5,921 bases of DNA from CAYONM01 sp964405325 (GTDB taxonomy: Bacteria > Planctomycetota > UBA11346): positions 1 to 5,921 of the forward strand of contig CAYONM010000229.1 in the NCBI GenBank assembly GCA_964405325.1, given 5' to 3'. The notes beneath the pieces were generated by a model. The model worked only from the letters and a program-made list of their open reading frames with translations. It ran no database searches and had not been told where the DNA came from. The number at the start of each line of letters is the position of its first letter. Position 1 is the first letter of the stretch. Positions 5,868 to 5,921 of the stretch are shown here, piece by piece. A program made the translations under genes and the position numbers.

Positions 5868-5921
5868 CTAGCCCGGATCCCTCATGAGGATCGTCGCGAA
5901 AAGTCGTAGCGTGCTGTCAGG
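5868..5921. mobile_element. Second copy of the palindromic element, truncated by the window edge
   Basis: Bases 5868-5920 match 4306-4358 at 52 of 53 positions, in the same orientation and again starting with CTAG. The one change (C at 5874 for T at 4312) restores the CCCGG that pairs with the right arm of copy 1, so copy 2 looks closer to the ancestral end. The last base in the window (5921) already differs from copy 1. The match also covers bases that are unpaired in the hairpin, so it reflects common descent and not just shared palindromic form. Confidence 0.85.

Noticed and set aside
5666..5887. 73-codon open frame running from the end of gspF into the second element copy
   Set aside because: It starts inside gspF, shows no protein family features, and ends inside a repeat, so it is probably chance.

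Overview
The window is GC-rich and gene-dense. It carries four consecutive plus-strand genes of a type II secretion / type IV pilus family machine: a secretin (5' end outside the window), a PilT-family ATPase, a GspE/PilB-family ATPase and a GspF/PilC-family inner-membrane platform protein. The protein families and GC-rich codon use fit a Gram-negative proteobacterium. A gammaproteobacterium of the purple sulfur (Chromatiales) type is my guess from the style of the genes and of the intergenic repeat, but the sequence alone does not prove it.

Layout: 1-1473 is the secretin, open at the left edge. 1470-2636 is the PilT-like ATPase, and 2633-4309 is the GspE/PilB ATPase with an N-terminal tandem motif of the cyclic-di-GMP-binding MshEN type. 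These three genes overlap by 4 bp (ATGA) at each junction, so they look translationally coupled. 4306-4488 is a 183-bp imperfect palindrome flanked by CTAG, interpreted as a small non-autonomous mobile element (MITE-like). 4497-5699 is the GspF platform protein. 5700-5867 is a non-coding gap with a 21-bp near-perfect dyad and a short tandem repeat. A second copy of the palindromic element starts at 5868, in the same orientation as the first, and is cut off by the window edge.

The secretin would form the outer-membrane channel. The GspE/PilB ATPase would drive pseudopilus or pilus polymerisation through the platform protein, and the PilT-like ATPase could drive depolymerisation. A PilT homologue inside a secretin-E-F operon is not part of a textbook type II secretion system and suggests a hybrid or retractile machine. 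No pilin or pseudopilin gene is visible; it may lie beyond the right edge.

The most interesting signal is the palindromic element. It fills almost the whole E-F gap: its left CTAG contains the stop codon of the E gene and its right CTAG forms part of the ribosome binding site of the F gene. Removing the element plus one CTAG restores a compact junction in which a TAG stop overlaps an AGGAG ribosome binding site 8 bp before ATG, which supports insertion with a CTAG target duplication.
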